Of a DNA stretch of 64,000 bases, positions 19,690-30,284 are shown one piece after another. The stretch's first letter is position 1. Every line of letters begins with the position of its first letter. The notes below the pieces were generated by a model. It was not told where the DNA came from, ran no database searches, and saw only the letters and a program-made list of their open reading frames with translations. The stretch is from Arion vulgaris (Eukaryota; Mollusca; Gastropoda; Stylommatophora; Arionidae): assembly GCA_020796225.1 (NCBI GenBank), contig CM036771.1, forward strand, positions 32,686,703 to 32,750,702, read 5' to 3'. Made by a program: the position numbers and the translations under genes.

Positions 19690-19860
19690 AATTGGGTTTT
19701 TAAAGAAGTTAAAGGCGACAGACTGACTTGGGAGAAAAAAAATTATCAAAGAATTACAAAACATGCATTGCAGTGGGAGGCAAGGGGTTCAAGAAAGAAG
19801 AGAGACAATGGAAGAACACAAAAATGTAGATTGAAGAGACAAGACTAAGAAAGATATAAA
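19690..19860 (+). mobile_element. LINE-d fragment
   Basis: ATTGCAGTGGGAGGCAAGGG followed by TTCAAGAAAG matches the segment of LINE-d at 27074-27110 (ALKWDAKGSRKS). Confidence 0.55.
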
Positions 19861-19874
19861 ATAATACACTACAG

Positions 19875-20165
19875 CAGTGTTTCCCAAATTGGGGTACGCG
19901 ATGTACTCACAGGAGGTCCGCAAGTGATTGAAGAAATATTATAATCTTGGATATTTCAAACAGAAAAATAAATGTTAAGCCCAATTAAAGGCTGAATGTT
20001 TTCTTTGTTGTTTATTAAAATGTTAAATTGCAAACATTGTTTACTATTGTAAAACACATATAAATCATTTCTGTCCATTTTCATATATAGAAACTTGTAG
20101 GTATCCGCGGCAGCAAAATATATTTAACAGAGGGTCCGCAGTAATGACAAGTTTGCGAACCACTG
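19875..20165. mobile_element. hAT-type MITE, 291 bp, with 8-bp target duplication
   Basis: Starts CAGTGTTTCCCAAA and ends TTTGCGAACCACTG. The flanks are a perfect 8-bp duplication, CACTACAG (19867-19874 and 20166-20173). Internal pieces (CCATTTTCATATATAGAAAC, GCAAAATATATTTAA) recur inverted in the element at 62874-63236. Confidence 0.93.
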
Positions 20166-20173
20166 CACTACAG

Positions 20174-20445
20174 TGTAAGCACATGATGTATTTACCCACT
20201 GAACAGCCAAGAACATTGATTGATTGATCGATTACCATTAATTAGCGTTGGGTTCTGTCAGCTCTGGGCACACGTTGACAAAACAGTAATGGCATAAAGA
20301 GCATACTCTCTTGGAAACAGTCAGATTTAGATTCAGTCTATATACAGATGCTGTCTGCATGCTAGTGTCTAAGGATTGACTGATGACCTTGTGTTTGCTC
20401 ATTTAGCAAGACACTGTTTGGTGACCTATTCAGGATTAGACTGGT
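20174..20445. other. Unassigned DNA
   Basis: No motif recognised apart from a short TTGATTGATTGATCGATT run near 20220. Confidence 0.35.
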
Positions 20446-20850
20446 GATTGACTTTTCATGCCTACTCTGTTCTATCAATAACAAACATAGACAATAAGCT
20501 AAACACATTAGCAAAATTAACTACATGTGAAATGCGATGTTTACGAAAAGTTATCAACAACACCAGGAAGGACAGTGTCACCGAAATCAGCATAAAGAAG
20601 AAAGTTGGGACAGAACTTTGCTTGAATTACATTGAGAAACAAAGAATGAATGAGTTTGGTCACCTAATAGTAATACAATCAAACTTCACAGTACGCAAAG
20701 TCTTTACAAACAGAATATTAGGAAAGAAGGCAAGAAGAAGGCCACGAAAAAGATGGATAGATGACAAAGCAAAATTCTGTCAAAAAGCAAAAATAACTAT
20801 TACTCAAACCACAAGAACAGCAAGACAAAACAGAAACCACGACACTGTGC
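20446..20850 (+). mobile_element. LINE-e C-terminal fragment
   Basis: A 152-codon frame (20448-20906) encodes EMRCLRKVINNTRKDS, LNYIEKQRMNEFGHL and ARRRPRKRWIDD, the end of a non-LTR RT protein. It then runs into the minisatellite. Related to 61910-62250. Confidence 0.8.
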
Positions 20851-21388
20851 AACAAAATGGTAACAGTGTGGTGACGCTGGGCAACAACCCGATAACAGTG
20901 TGGTGACACTGGGCAACAACCCGGTAACGGTGTGGTGACACTGTGCAACAACCCGGTAACAGTGTGGTGACACTGGGCAACAACCCGGTAACAGTGTGGT
21001 GACACTGTGCAACAACCCGGTAACAGTGTGTGACACTGTGCAACAACCGAGTAACAGTGTGGTGACACTGGCAACAACGATAACAGTGTGGTCGACACTG
21101 GCAACAACCGTAACAGTGTGTGACACTGGCAACAGCCTGGTAACAGTGTATGACACTGGCAACAACCTGTAAGCGTGTGAGACTGTGCCAGGTAACAGTG
21201 GTGAGCACTTGCAACAACCCAGTACAGTGTGGTGACACTGTGCACAACGGACAGTGTGGTGACACTGTGCAACAACCCGGTAACAGTGTGGTGACACTGT
21301 GCAACAACCCGGTAACAGTGTGGTGACACTGTGCAACAACCCGTGCTGAACAGTGTGTGGTGACACTGGGCAACAACCCGGTAACAGT
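20850..21388. repeat. 32-bp minisatellite with an inverted repeat in each unit
   Basis: About 16 units of GGTAACAGTGTGGTGACACT + GGGCAACAACCC. Each holds CAGTGT-GGTG-ACACTG, which can fold as a 6-bp hairpin. The middle units are shortened and degenerate, the outer ones regular. Confidence 0.95.
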
Positions 21389-21512
21389 GTGGTGACAATA
21401 GAAGAAGAAGATATGATAAGAAGTGTGGTGACAATAGAAGAAGAAGATATGATAAGAAGTGTGGTGACAATAAAAGAAGAAGATATGGTAAGAAGTGTGG
21501 GGACAAAAGAAG
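21389..21512. repeat. Short tandem array of about 36 bp units
   Basis: Three units of AAGTGTGGTGACAATA + GAAGAAGAAGATATGATAAG. They share GTGTGGTGACA with the adjoining 32-bp minisatellite, so this array probably grew from it. Confidence 0.9.
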
Positions 21513-21610
21513 AAAATTAACAAGAATAATGACTTCATGTTTTGTTCTATAATTCAGCAAGCTAAAGTGTAACACCTACAGCTAGGTCGATTATGACATG
21601 CCATACTTCA

Positions 21611-21868
21611 GCGTCTGTAGCTTAGCCGGTAGTGAGCTGGATCACAACCCAAGCGTACCTGGCTCAAACTCTCCGACGGGCAAGTTTGGAAGCAAATTAG
21701 TTCCCTAATATTTTTACGAACTGTAAAAAAAGGCCTAACCGTTCAGTAAGCAATGACAAACTACTGAACGGATAAGTGATGCCTAGAAAATCGACTACTC
21801 GTTTACTGTGGTTGATGTCTACTTCCTGACAAAGGATATGCCACAATTGTCGATTTTAATACTTGGGG
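21611..21868 (+). mobile_element. SINE-C, near full-length
   Basis: tRNA-like head GCGTCTGTAGCTTAGCCGG with GTGAGCTGGATCACAACCC, then a body with CTACTGAACGGATAAG and TTTACTGTGGTTGATG, ending at GATATGCCACAATTGTCGAT. Other copies at 16968, 24098 and 26310. Confidence 0.85.
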
Positions 21869-21899
21869 AAGGATCCGGGGGCTTGTTCGATTTCTTAGT

Positions 21900-22128
21900 C
21901 ATCGGTCACTTTGCCACCCTAATATTTCTGAATTTCTCGTTCTGATAGGCCAGATGTGCAGCCTCTGCAGCTGTCATGCTCAAATCATCAGTTACATCTT
22001 GAGTCCATCTTCTCTGTGGTCTTCCTCTGCTCTTCTTTGCCCAGATTCCCCCTTCCATAATGGTCTTCTCCGACCCGTTGTGTCATGTTATATGTCCAAA
22101 GTACTTCAATTTTCTTATTATAGTGTAT
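21900..22128 (-). mobile_element. LINE-b 3' fragment
   Basis: Same sequence as 1-150 and 35755-35900 (CATGCTCAAATCATCAGTTA, GGTCTTCCTCTGCTCTTC). Confidence 0.75.
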
Positions 22129-22630
22129 AACATTACAGTCTCACGATACAGTTCGACCACACAGTCCGACAAACAGCCTAACAGTACAGTATGAATTGTC
22201 CACACACACCAACCGATCAGATTAATCGGCGATTTTCCGAACAATCGCATTATTATTATAATTGACCATTGACTGGATTGTTGTATATCACTTTTGGTCG
22301 AATACTTTTAAATGGACATTTATGATTTATCGATCATATAATTCAGTGCCAGTCATCCACTAACTTCGCTTAAAAGAATTTGTGTGTAATCCCCATGAAG
22401 TGTTCTTATAAATGTCACCGACACACAGACAGAATGGACCAATCTTGTATATTGTAAGGTCGAAACACGGACATTTTATACGCCTCCAATTGTATCAGGT
22501 TCCACCATTTGATGATAATATTGAACACAGTTCAGTGTGTCAGGTTACCATTGGGGTTAGCACAAAACTGGTTAAAGATATTAGAAGCAGGTTTTAGATT
22601 GTTGCTTTTCTTGAAATATAGATCAGTTAG
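22129..22630. other. Unassigned DNA
   Basis: No recognisable frame or repeat; a 61-codon open stretch at 22412-22597 has no motif. Confidence 0.4.
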
Positions 22631-22642
22631 ACAGACATTTTC

Positions 22643-22906
22643 GCCCATGTGGTGCCGGGCTTGCATGGGAGGCAAAGAATAGTACCACTGCGACCTACAA
22701 GGTATGTCGTAAGTGGCGACTGATGTAGGGGCCTAGGGAAGCTACCCTAGTAAATAAAAAGCGATACAGTAATCTGATGTGCTGACCTACTTGTAGGCAC
22801 ATAACTGGCCCAACGTACAATCGCTATTAGACTCAGATCACATACGAATCACAAAGAAGGGTTAAAAAGTGGTTGATATGGAACGTTCGAGGAAGAAGAA
22901 GAAGAC
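22643..22906 (+). mobile_element. SINE-A copy
   Basis: Head GCCCATGTGGTGCCGGGC, body with CTACTTGTAGGCACATAACT and a GAAGAAGAAGAA tail. Flanked by an 11-bp duplication with one mismatch (GACAGACATTT and GACATACATTT). Confidence 0.9.
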
Positions 22907-22964
22907 ATACATTTGATATTTGAAAAACCGTCGTGCTGCTGAAGTTTTCATGTGTTCGAATTCT

Positions 22965-23407
22965 TTTGTTATCTTATACAACGTACATGATTCACCGTTG
23001 TCTTCTTCCTACTTGCTTCTTGTGCTAACCCTTTCATGTAATTTATTTTGTCGTGCCAGACGCTTCTTCTTACATCTTCATTGTGATCTTTATACTGCTG
23101 TTGCAATTGTTCTTTGCCTTCTGTTATACAGTGCAAGATCTGTTGTTTGATATCTCTTTTTTCTTCAAAGTTCTCACGAGTCTTCAATTATTCAATTCTT
23201 CCAGTGTCTTGTACGGTGTCCAAGAATTGATGTACCAACCTCTATGAATGCTGTTTGAATCTTGTTTATTTATTTCATCTAATGCCACTTCTTCAGTTAT
23301 TTCACTTAATGAACGCGTGTAATTTATTTGTAAAGGTAAGCTCTCGCTCCAAATGTAGCCAACTCGATTCGTTATCGGCGTAGAACGATCGGAATATTTT
23401 TTCATAG
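22965..23407 (-). mobile_element. LINE fragment from the linker before the RT domain
   Basis: Minus-strand frames encode WYINSWTPYKTLEELNN (23255-23200) and EQLQQQYKDHNEDVRRSVWH with DKINYMKGLAQEA (23120-23000). This lysine-rich helix between endonuclease and RT is typical of RTE-like elements. It is the only piece of that region seen in the window. Confidence 0.75.
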
Positions 23408-23465
23408 ATGCCTGATCTCATTGTAGGTGAAATCGAGTTCCTAGTCTTATAGGAAATCATATTCA
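23408..23465 (+). mobile_element. SINE-J fragment
   Basis: GATCTCATTGTAGGTGAAAT plus CGAGTTCCTAGTC matches the SINE-J middle at 13030 and, reversed, 35375. Confidence 0.6.
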
Positions 23466-23840
23466 TTGGGTCTGGCGCTTCTTCTGGGGGTTCTTAATAC
23501 TGCTTATTCTCTTCTCACAACAAGAGTGGAAAGTGTCAACAAAATCTCACATCAAGCGACAGGTTATAAGGAGTCATTTGCTGACATAACGAGTCACCTC
23601 ACAACAGGCATCATAAGGAGTCACTCAACAAGCGACATAAGAAGTCGCCTAGCAATTTCATAATTGTTATAAAAGAATCCCACAGTAAGCGTCGCATTAT
23701 AAGGGGTCCCCCGAAGACACCACGTACAGTATCGTCGCTATGATCCCTGTATGAACTTCATATAGATCATGTATACGTGTCCGGATACCTCTCAGGGAAC
23801 CTACATGTATACATAGCATGAACGTTACGGGCAATCATGT
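23466..23840. repeat. Degenerate tandem array around AAGGAGTCAC
   Basis: Between 23540 and 23710 units of roughly 30 bp with CATAAGGAGTCAC and CAACAAGCGACA recur with many changes. The rest is unassigned. Confidence 0.5.
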
Positions 23841-23844
23841 ATGA

Positions 23845-24085
23845 ATGGGGGATCTCTATTGCGAAGTGCTTAAGCCGTTTACCTGTCGTTCTGAAGGTTG
23901 GGGGTTCGAATCCGGGCCTAGTAACGTGAAAGATTTTCATGAGATCCATAGGATTATTGCTGGAGCTACAGAGTTCGTGCTTTGTGCAACACTTTCTGCT
24001 GATTGTGTGCAATTTTCACAGACAGGGACGGAGCCATATGGGGAAATCAGGCGCAATAAAGCCATTCCTTCCTCTACAGACTATT
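23845..24085 (+). mobile_element. SINE-D (tRNA-derived) copy
   Basis: Head with box-A-like TGCTTAAGCCGTTT and box B GGGTTCGAATCC; body AGGATTATTGCTGGAGC and GAGTTCGTGCTTTGTG. Matches 46570-46940. Confidence 0.85.
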
Positions 24086-24097
24086 TCTATATGCATA

Positions 24098-24632
24098 TCG
24101 TTAACGTCGCTCAAGTGGCAGTGAGCTCGATCACAACCCAACTGTACCTGGTTCAAACTCCGCGGCGGACAGTTGGAAAGCAAATATGTTCCCGTGGTAA
24201 CGAACCGTAGAAATAGACCTCACGTTTCAGAAAACAATAGCAAACTACTGAACGTATAAGGGAAAAAAATGTAAAGGAACCCTTTTTATACCATGTGGTA
24301 TATAGTGTAGTACGGTGTAGGGTCCGTATTTTTTATTGACCTTCGGCACACGATGGGGGATGTGGTCAACATCACGTCAGACGCCTTTACTTCCCAGTGC
24401 TTTACCTGGTACCCAGTTGAGGCTGAGTCGACCTGAGAGCCGTTACGATCGGAAATAAATTCAACGCCCACTGTGGAATTGAACCCGGACTACGAGCATA
24501 AGAAGCGAGTTCACTAACAATTACGTTATTTCGGCTCTCGAACATATAAGGGTGCTAGAAATCGACAGCTCATTTACTGTGGTTGTTGGTGACGTCCTGT
24601 CAAGGATATGCCACGATTTTCATTTTCAGCAT
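24098..24632 (+). mobile_element. SINE-C copy interrupted by SINE-I
   Basis: Head GTCGCTCAAGTGGCAGTGAG; the body breaks at 24262 and resumes at 24541 with TGCTAGAAATCGACAGCTC, ending in GATATGCCACGATTTTCATT. Confidence 0.85.
24263..24540 (-). mobile_element. SINE-I (tRNA-derived), nested, with 12-bp target duplication
   Basis: Flanks AACGTATAAGGG (24251-24262) and AACATATAAGGG (24541-24552) differ at one base. The minus strand has a tRNA-like head with box B CGGGTTCAATTCC and a body with GTGATGTTGACCACATCCCC. Confidence 0.88.
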
Positions 24633-24727
24633 CAACGTCAAAGAAAATCATGAATCACGTGATTATCCTTAGAATATTATTCAGTGAACGAAATGAAATG
24701 AAACGTTTATCTGGTAAGAATCATAAT

Positions 24728-25075
24728 GGCCGATGATCTTCTTCTATCCTTCGTCCCAAACGAGGCATAGATTGCCAACCAAGGCCTTGCAAGCTCTCAT
24801 GCTCTTGGTTGTGGTTCTTTTAGTTGTTCTTTTAGCTGATTGTTTTTCATAGGATGGGGTAGCTAATCCCACACCAAACCTCCATTTTTGCCTATAGGAC
24901 ATGTGGAAGGTAATAGTGGTTTTATTCTTTACCCCGAATTTGGACCCCGGTAGCCACACGGGCGTCAGATTTGTATTATGCATCGTCTTTGACTTGTTAT
25001 CAGACAGGAGAGACGTGTAGACGCATTCACTGAGATTTTCATCGTCTATGTTGCGATCATATCTCATATCAGACA
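24728..25075 (-). mobile_element. Composite SINE: B-type head with body H
   Basis: On the minus strand the head CGTGTGGCTACCGGGGTCC, AAATTCGGGGTAAAG is followed by a body unlike the LINE tail (GTGGGATTAGCTACCCCATC, GCAAGGCCTTGGTTGG) and GAAGAA. The same pair recurs at 26018-26280. Confidence 0.75.
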
Positions 25076-25484
25076 TTTATGCACCTACCCTTCTACCCAT
25101 TCCAAGTAGCTCTCCTTCGATCCCTACCCGCTTAGCCAGACATTAGTCTGTTCCCAAAAGCCACCACTTGGAGGTGGGGTGGGATCTTCATCAGTGCCAG
25201 CTCATTGACCCTGGTACCACTTTATATCCTTACGTTATTGCGTCTACGGTACCATGGCCGATGTTACGTACTGATTAAATCCTAGTAAACGCTAAGCCGC
25301 ATAGTGTGACAGTTGATCGTAGCCAAATCAACGCAGAACAACTTAGAGTGACTTTCTATGTAATGTAAACCTGGTGCGTGGACAAACGTTGTTTTCAGTC
25401 CCGTCTACTAGGAGTTAAGGATGGCAAGGTTAGACTTACATCTTGACAGTTTCATTGATTCTTGTTTGTTTTTAGTTATTTTTT
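25076..25484. other. Unassigned DNA
   Basis: No frame or repeat recognised. Confidence 0.35.
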
Positions 25485-25645
25485 AAATATGATCTGCTGT
25501 TTTTCTTTCTTCTTTTCTCGAATCCTGTTTTGTCTCACGGCGTCAGGATAAGAAGATATTTCTAGAACAGACTTTTGTGTACAATTCATAACCAGTGTTT
25601 TTCGTGGCCATTATTATCTCTGAGGTCCACTTTGATTTATCTGCT
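25485..25645 (-). mobile_element. LINE-a 3'-end fragment
   Basis: TTCTCGAATCCTGTTTTGTC and CACGGCGTCAGGATAAGAAG match the LINE-a 3' end at 36330 and the tail at 44460 in reverse. Confidence 0.75.
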
Positions 25646-26015
25646 GTATGTTTCCAAATTCCAGTTCCACCCTACAATTTTTCTTCAAAGCTTCGTGTAT
25701 CCAGGATTCACCACCCACTGTAATGTACTTGCTAACCTTGACTAGTATTCTAATCCATGGATTCAAACACAACTAAATGTGGATACATTCATATGTTATA
25801 GAGTATATATCAACTATCAAGTTTGTCCTGTGATTTACATCATACATTTTATTTAAAGCCCGTAATGTATCTCCATTAATGGTAGCGAGCGTGGTGTTGG
25901 GCACATAACTTACCTCGTGCGGTAGCTCAAAGAAAATATGGACCTAACACCGTATTCATCAATAAACCTCATGGTATGAAAATCGATTCCTTCAGGCTTA
26001 CATATATATATATAA
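25646..26015. other. Unassigned DNA
   Basis: No feature recognised; ends in a short (TA) run at 26003. Confidence 0.35.
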
Positions 26016-26017
26016 TT

Positions 26018-26285
26018 CTTCTTCTACCCTTCGCCCCAAAGGAGGCATGGGTCCCCAACCACGGCCTTGCAAGCTCTCATGCACTTGGTTGCGGTTTTAT
26101 AGCTGAGTGTTTTTTTTACTTAATTAGGTAGCTAGTCCCACGCCAAACTTCCACTTTCGCCGTATATGGCATGTAGTGGGTATTATTATTTACACCGAAT
26201 TTGGGCCCCGGTAACCACACGGGCATCTGATTTGTATGATGAATCATCTTTGACTCACTATTGGACAGGAGAGGTATATATACAT
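26018..26285 (-). mobile_element. Composite SINE: B-type head with body H, second copy
   Basis: Matches 24728-24970 throughout (GGCCTTGCAAGCTCTCATGC, GGGCCCCGGTAACCACACGG). Confidence 0.78.
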
Positions 26286-26309
26286 AAACATATATATATA
26301 TATATGAAA

Positions 26310-26556
26310 AATGAAAATCGTGGCATATCCCAAAGGACGTAGCCATCAACCACAGTAAACAAGTCGTTGATTTTCTAGGCACCACTTATACGTTCAGTAG
26401 TTTGCCATTGCTTTCTGAACGGGTGGCGTCATCGTCCTTTTGTTAAAATCAACGGAAACAATTTGCAAGCAAACTGTCCGCAGCGTGATTCGAACTCAGA
26501 ATGTCGGGGTTAATAGACCGAGTCACTAACCCCTAGGCCACAGACGCCACAATATA
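26310..26556 (-). mobile_element. SINE-C copy
   Basis: Reverse of 21611-21868: AAATCGTGGCATATCC at left, GTCACTAACCCCTAGGCC and ACAGACGCC at right. Confidence 0.82.
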
Positions 26557-26589
26557 TATGAAAAGCTATGAAAAACAAATATAATGAAG

Positions 26590-27285
26590 ACACCTATGGC
26601 AAGTAACGCAGATATCACCCTGGAATCTAAAAGGTTAAAAATAACAGAGCAGTTCACCTATTTAGGTAGCAATTTACCTATTTAGGTAGCAATTTTGATT
26701 GCACAGGAAATGTTAAAAAGAAATTATGATACGAATTGGCAAAGCAACATCAGCTTTTAAAAGTCTAAATAAAATATGGAACTGCAAATTATATAGTATT
26801 AAAACTAAATTACGAATTTTCAATTCAAATGTTGTATCAATCCTAACATATGCCAGAGAGAGTTGGAAAAGGACTAAAGATATAGAAAACAAGTTGAATG
26901 CATTTGAAAATAGATGTCTGCGAAAAATAATGAATATTAAATGGAACGAATTCAGGAGAAGTGATGAAATCAGAGACATGTCTGGTCAACCACTAGTGAC
27001 AACTGTTATAAGAAAGAGAAGATGGAGATATGTTGGGCACACCTTGAGGAGAAATGATCAACGAATATCAAAGCAGGCATTGAAGTGGGATGCAAAGGGT
27101 TCAAGAAAGAGTCGACCTAAAGAGACCCTGAAACGAACTTTGTTGAGAGAGACAGGAAATATCGGTCTCAGTTACATGGAGGAGATTGAGCGAGTTGCCC
27201 AGGATAGAGCGGTATGGAGAAATTACTTGCAGGCCCTATGTAACGTATAACGGTACGAGAGGAATTATTATTATTATTATTTTAT
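26590..27285 (+). mobile_element. LINE-d 3' part with an open 174-codon frame
   Basis: The frame 26726-27250 is uninterrupted and encodes TKLRIFNSNVVSILTYARES, NRCLRKIMNIKW, RRWRYVGHTLRRND and ERVAQDRAVWRNYL, the RT thumb and C-terminus of an RTE-like LINE, and stops just before an (ATT)n tail (27268-27283). Upstream, at 26620, EQFTYLGSN-like residues are present. It is the best-kept LINE end in the window, so this copy is likely younger than the others. The 5' part is missing. Confidence 0.88.
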
Positions 27286-27294
27286 ATATATAAC

Positions 27295-28140
27295 TACAGT
27301 CCTTTACACCGTTTTTGGCAAAGGCTGTTTCTATATCACAATTAGAATGATCAAACTGGTCGAGAACGATCGAAACAAACACTCGTGTTGGTGCGAGAGA
27401 AGATTGCAGCTGACCCCGCATCGGTAGCCTGGTGCAGATACATGTACTGGGCAAGGTTTGCCGAGCGCAAAAGAACAAGTTGCGTTTAGTGCATAACGAA
27501 ACTACCCGCCCTGGGAAAACCGTGCAAGGTACTGTGCGATTAAAAATTAACATCCCCGGAAGAACTGAGGTTGGTGATGCCTAACGGAACTGCCAGCCTT
27601 GGGGCAACCGGGCAAGGTTCGATTGCAGTCGTAACTAACATCCCCGGAATAACTGGGGCGGGAGATGGCGGCGAGCGCAAAATCCTCAGTTACGCTGATA
27701 GTGCCGACTGAAACGACCCTCTACATTGTTTGTACTCGGCCCCATGCCAGTGCTTTCGAGGTTAATTGCAAATTGCCACGTACCAATGCGCGTCTAGAAA
27801 AAGCTGAGAATGTTCCTTCTCCGGATCAAACTCAAAATGTACGGTAAAGCAAGGCCGACAATGCACGGATCAGACAGGAAGTTCGGGTCTGAACATTGGC
27901 GAAGGCCGATACTTTACACGGTGTTTTATACGAGTAAGACGCCGTCCGAGGATAAGCTTACAAGCCCCGAGAAATATTTCTCAGTCAGAACGGGCATAAA
28001 CAGCGTAACTCACTGTCCCGGCGTAGATCACAAAGCCCAAAAATACGGCAAATCTGATCGAACCCTAGGGAAAGCTCACCCTAGTAAATCAAAAGCTGGC
28101 TGAAAACGAACACCCCACCGAAGGATAAGCAACTGAGCTC
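27295..28140 (+). other. GC-richer segment of unknown origin with SINE-G-like ends
   Basis: 27300-27375 and 28090-28160 resemble SINE-G tails (GGCAAAGGCTGTTTCTATAT; CCGAAGGATAAGCAAC). Between, two diverged copies of a roughly 95-bp unit (AACATCCCCGGAAGAACTG at 27550, AACATCCCCGGAATAACTG at 27640) and a 97-codon open frame (27810-28103) lack any motif I recognise. Confidence 0.45.
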
Positions 28141-28350
28141 AAATAGGTGCTGAAGGCTGGTGCACGTACATCACGTTCTGATGTATGGCTGTTTATATAT
28201 CACAATGAGAATGATTAAAACAGGCCTAGAACGATCGAAGAGAGAGAGAGGTACTGAAGGCTGGTGCACGTACATCACGTTCTGATGTATGGCTGTTTAT
28301 ATATCACAATGAGAATGATTAAAACAGGCCTAGAACGATCGAAGAAGAAG
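28141..28350 (+). repeat. Tandem duplication of about 100 bp of a SINE-G 3' end
   Basis: GTGCTGAAGGCTGGTGCACG through CGATCGAAG occurs twice in a row, almost identical, split by (GA)n and followed by GAAGAAGAAG. Confidence 0.92.
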
Positions 28351-29284
28351 AAGAAACAAACAACTCAGTCATTTTAAAGGTTCATTTAACTTTGCCGTCT
28401 CTCACGAGCCGAAAACGACAAGCAAGTCGACGATACGTTAACACTATGCTTTAAGTGCTAATGCAAACACCTATTGATAGTGACCTATTGGACACTAAAT
28501 GACTTGAAATAACTTGTCTCTAGAGTCTGGTGATTGAACTAGTCTACAGAGGGTGAACTATTAGACCCTTACATATACCTTCCTACCCTCCAGATGAGTA
28601 TGCCCCTCCTCCTTTTTGTGTGCGAAGAAATTAGGTTCAGTCATGTGTGAGAACATCCTAAATTTCAACGAGGAACGTAACGAATAAAATCATTTTGATC
28701 AAACTAAACACAGGAAGTAAAACTTGTCAAAGTAAACTAGAGTAGAATGAACAGAATGATGCTAGACTGACAAATTATTTTCTTTCCAGATTTGCCGTTC
28801 AATCTTCTTGGTAAAGTTTTCTTTGATACGAATGATTTTGGGGATGTTTCAGTTAAATGTAGCCGTAGTCATGGCGCTGTATATGGATGACTAAAGAGGT
28901 ACATGTAATTTCGATCTCTAAGTAAATATCAGAGTCTTCAGTAGTTCAACCGCATACATTGTACACATCAATAGTTCGGAGGGCGGGGTGGGGGTCATCT
29001 GGCCTTGAACCTCGGAGATTTGCGACACGTGGCCGTAGGGCCGTGCGGTATATTTTCTCAGTGTGATGCAAGTCTTCAAAATGCCGCTCCTTAAATGTTT
29101 TTTCTTTAAAATAACCTTCAATGGTGATTTTGATTCGCTGTTTATGTCAACCCCCTCCTACTTACGGTACCGCCTGATGCGGCCGCCTCTCTGTATTAGG
29201 GCACGGCCCTGCATGGCCGCTGTCGCAAAGTGTTATCAACATTGCAATCGGGTAACTCTCATGTATCACATTAATATATATATA
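28351..29284. other. Unassigned DNA of about 0.9 kb
   Basis: No coding motif. A GGGCGGGGTGGGGGT G-run lies at 28982-28996 on the plus strand. Confidence 0.4.
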
Positions 29285-29467
29285 TTATAATAATCCTATC
29301 GTACCGTTATACGTTACAAAGAGCCTACAAGCAATTTCTCCATACTGCTCTATCCTGGGCAACTCGTTCAATCTGCTCCATGGAACTGAGGCCTCTCGTG
29401 GATATTTCTGGCCTCTCTCAGCAAAGTTCGTTTCAGGGTCTCCTTATGTCGTCCTCTCTTTCTTAAG
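29285..29467 (-). mobile_element. LINE-d 3'-end fragment
   Basis: Reverse complement of the last 170 bp of LINE-d (TCCTATCGTACCGTTATACG; TCTATCCTGGGCAACTCG). Confidence 0.85.
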
Positions 29468-29735
29468 ATGTATATTCTATATATTTATTTTACTATGTGT
29501 AGATTCGATGAAAACTTGACAAGTTGGGTACAAAGTGAAAGAAAGTGCTCTATATGGAAAGTCACTACAGTGGCTAACGAATGGGGTACGTTTGCCTGTC
29601 ACTGTCGTGGTTAATTGTGCGGATGGAGATAAATAATGTGCGCCTCGTTTACACAAAAGATCGTAGCGGCAGAGCACAAACTCTGTTGCACCGACAAGAG
29701 ATGTAATATAGAGGAATAGAAAATGTAGGAATTAT
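29468..29735. other. Unassigned DNA ending in AT-rich sequence
   Basis: Nothing recognised; TA-rich run at 29740-29765. Confidence 0.35.
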
Positions 29736-29769
29736 GTAAATTATATATATTATATATATATATAAAACA

Positions 29770-30180
29770 TATGAATGTGAAACATGTATATTTAACAAAG
29801 CAGTGGAAAAGCATATATGTGCTTCTCCATGTCAGTGTTACAGAAGATTCCTCTGTATATCGTGGACAGAGAGAGAACAAAAGATATATCCAGAAAGAAG
29901 TCAAAGAAACTGGCTGATGCTACAAATAAGAACGCGAAAATTGAAGTAATTTATGCATATAAAGAGACATGATGGGATGGAGAAGACCATCATGGAAGGA
30001 AAGCTTCCCAGCAAAGAGGAAGATCACGAATAAGATGAATTAAGGATTAACTGATGGTTTGAGCATGGCCGCTGCAGAAGCAGGACATCTAGCCTATGAG
30101 AGAAAGAAATTCCAAAGGACTGTTAAGGTAGCAAAGTTCTGCTCAGTACAAGCTATTTGATGATGATGATGATATATATA
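29770..30180 (+). mobile_element. LINE-b 3' part
   Basis: Encodes, with breaks, CQCYRRFLCISWTERE and IKRHDG, and ends in TTTGATGATGATGATGAT. It shows the LINE-b 3' terminus clearly. Confidence 0.82.
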
Positions 30181-30284
30181 TTTATATAAATATATGTCCC
30201 GTGACCTTTCAGCCCTTAGTGTAGAAAGTGCCTGCCACTTCACATTTCTAGGCATCAGTGTGCAGGAAATAAATGGGTCAATTC

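Noticed and set aside
20718..21575. Long overlapping minus-strand frames (188-285 codons) rich in Cys, His and Val
   Set aside because: They are translations of the 32-bp minisatellite in three frames; the periodic residues follow the DNA repeat and no domain is present.
23845..23915. Functional tRNA gene
   Set aside because: Box A and box B are present but the sequence does not fold as a full cloverleaf by eye and continues into a SINE-D body found elsewhere.
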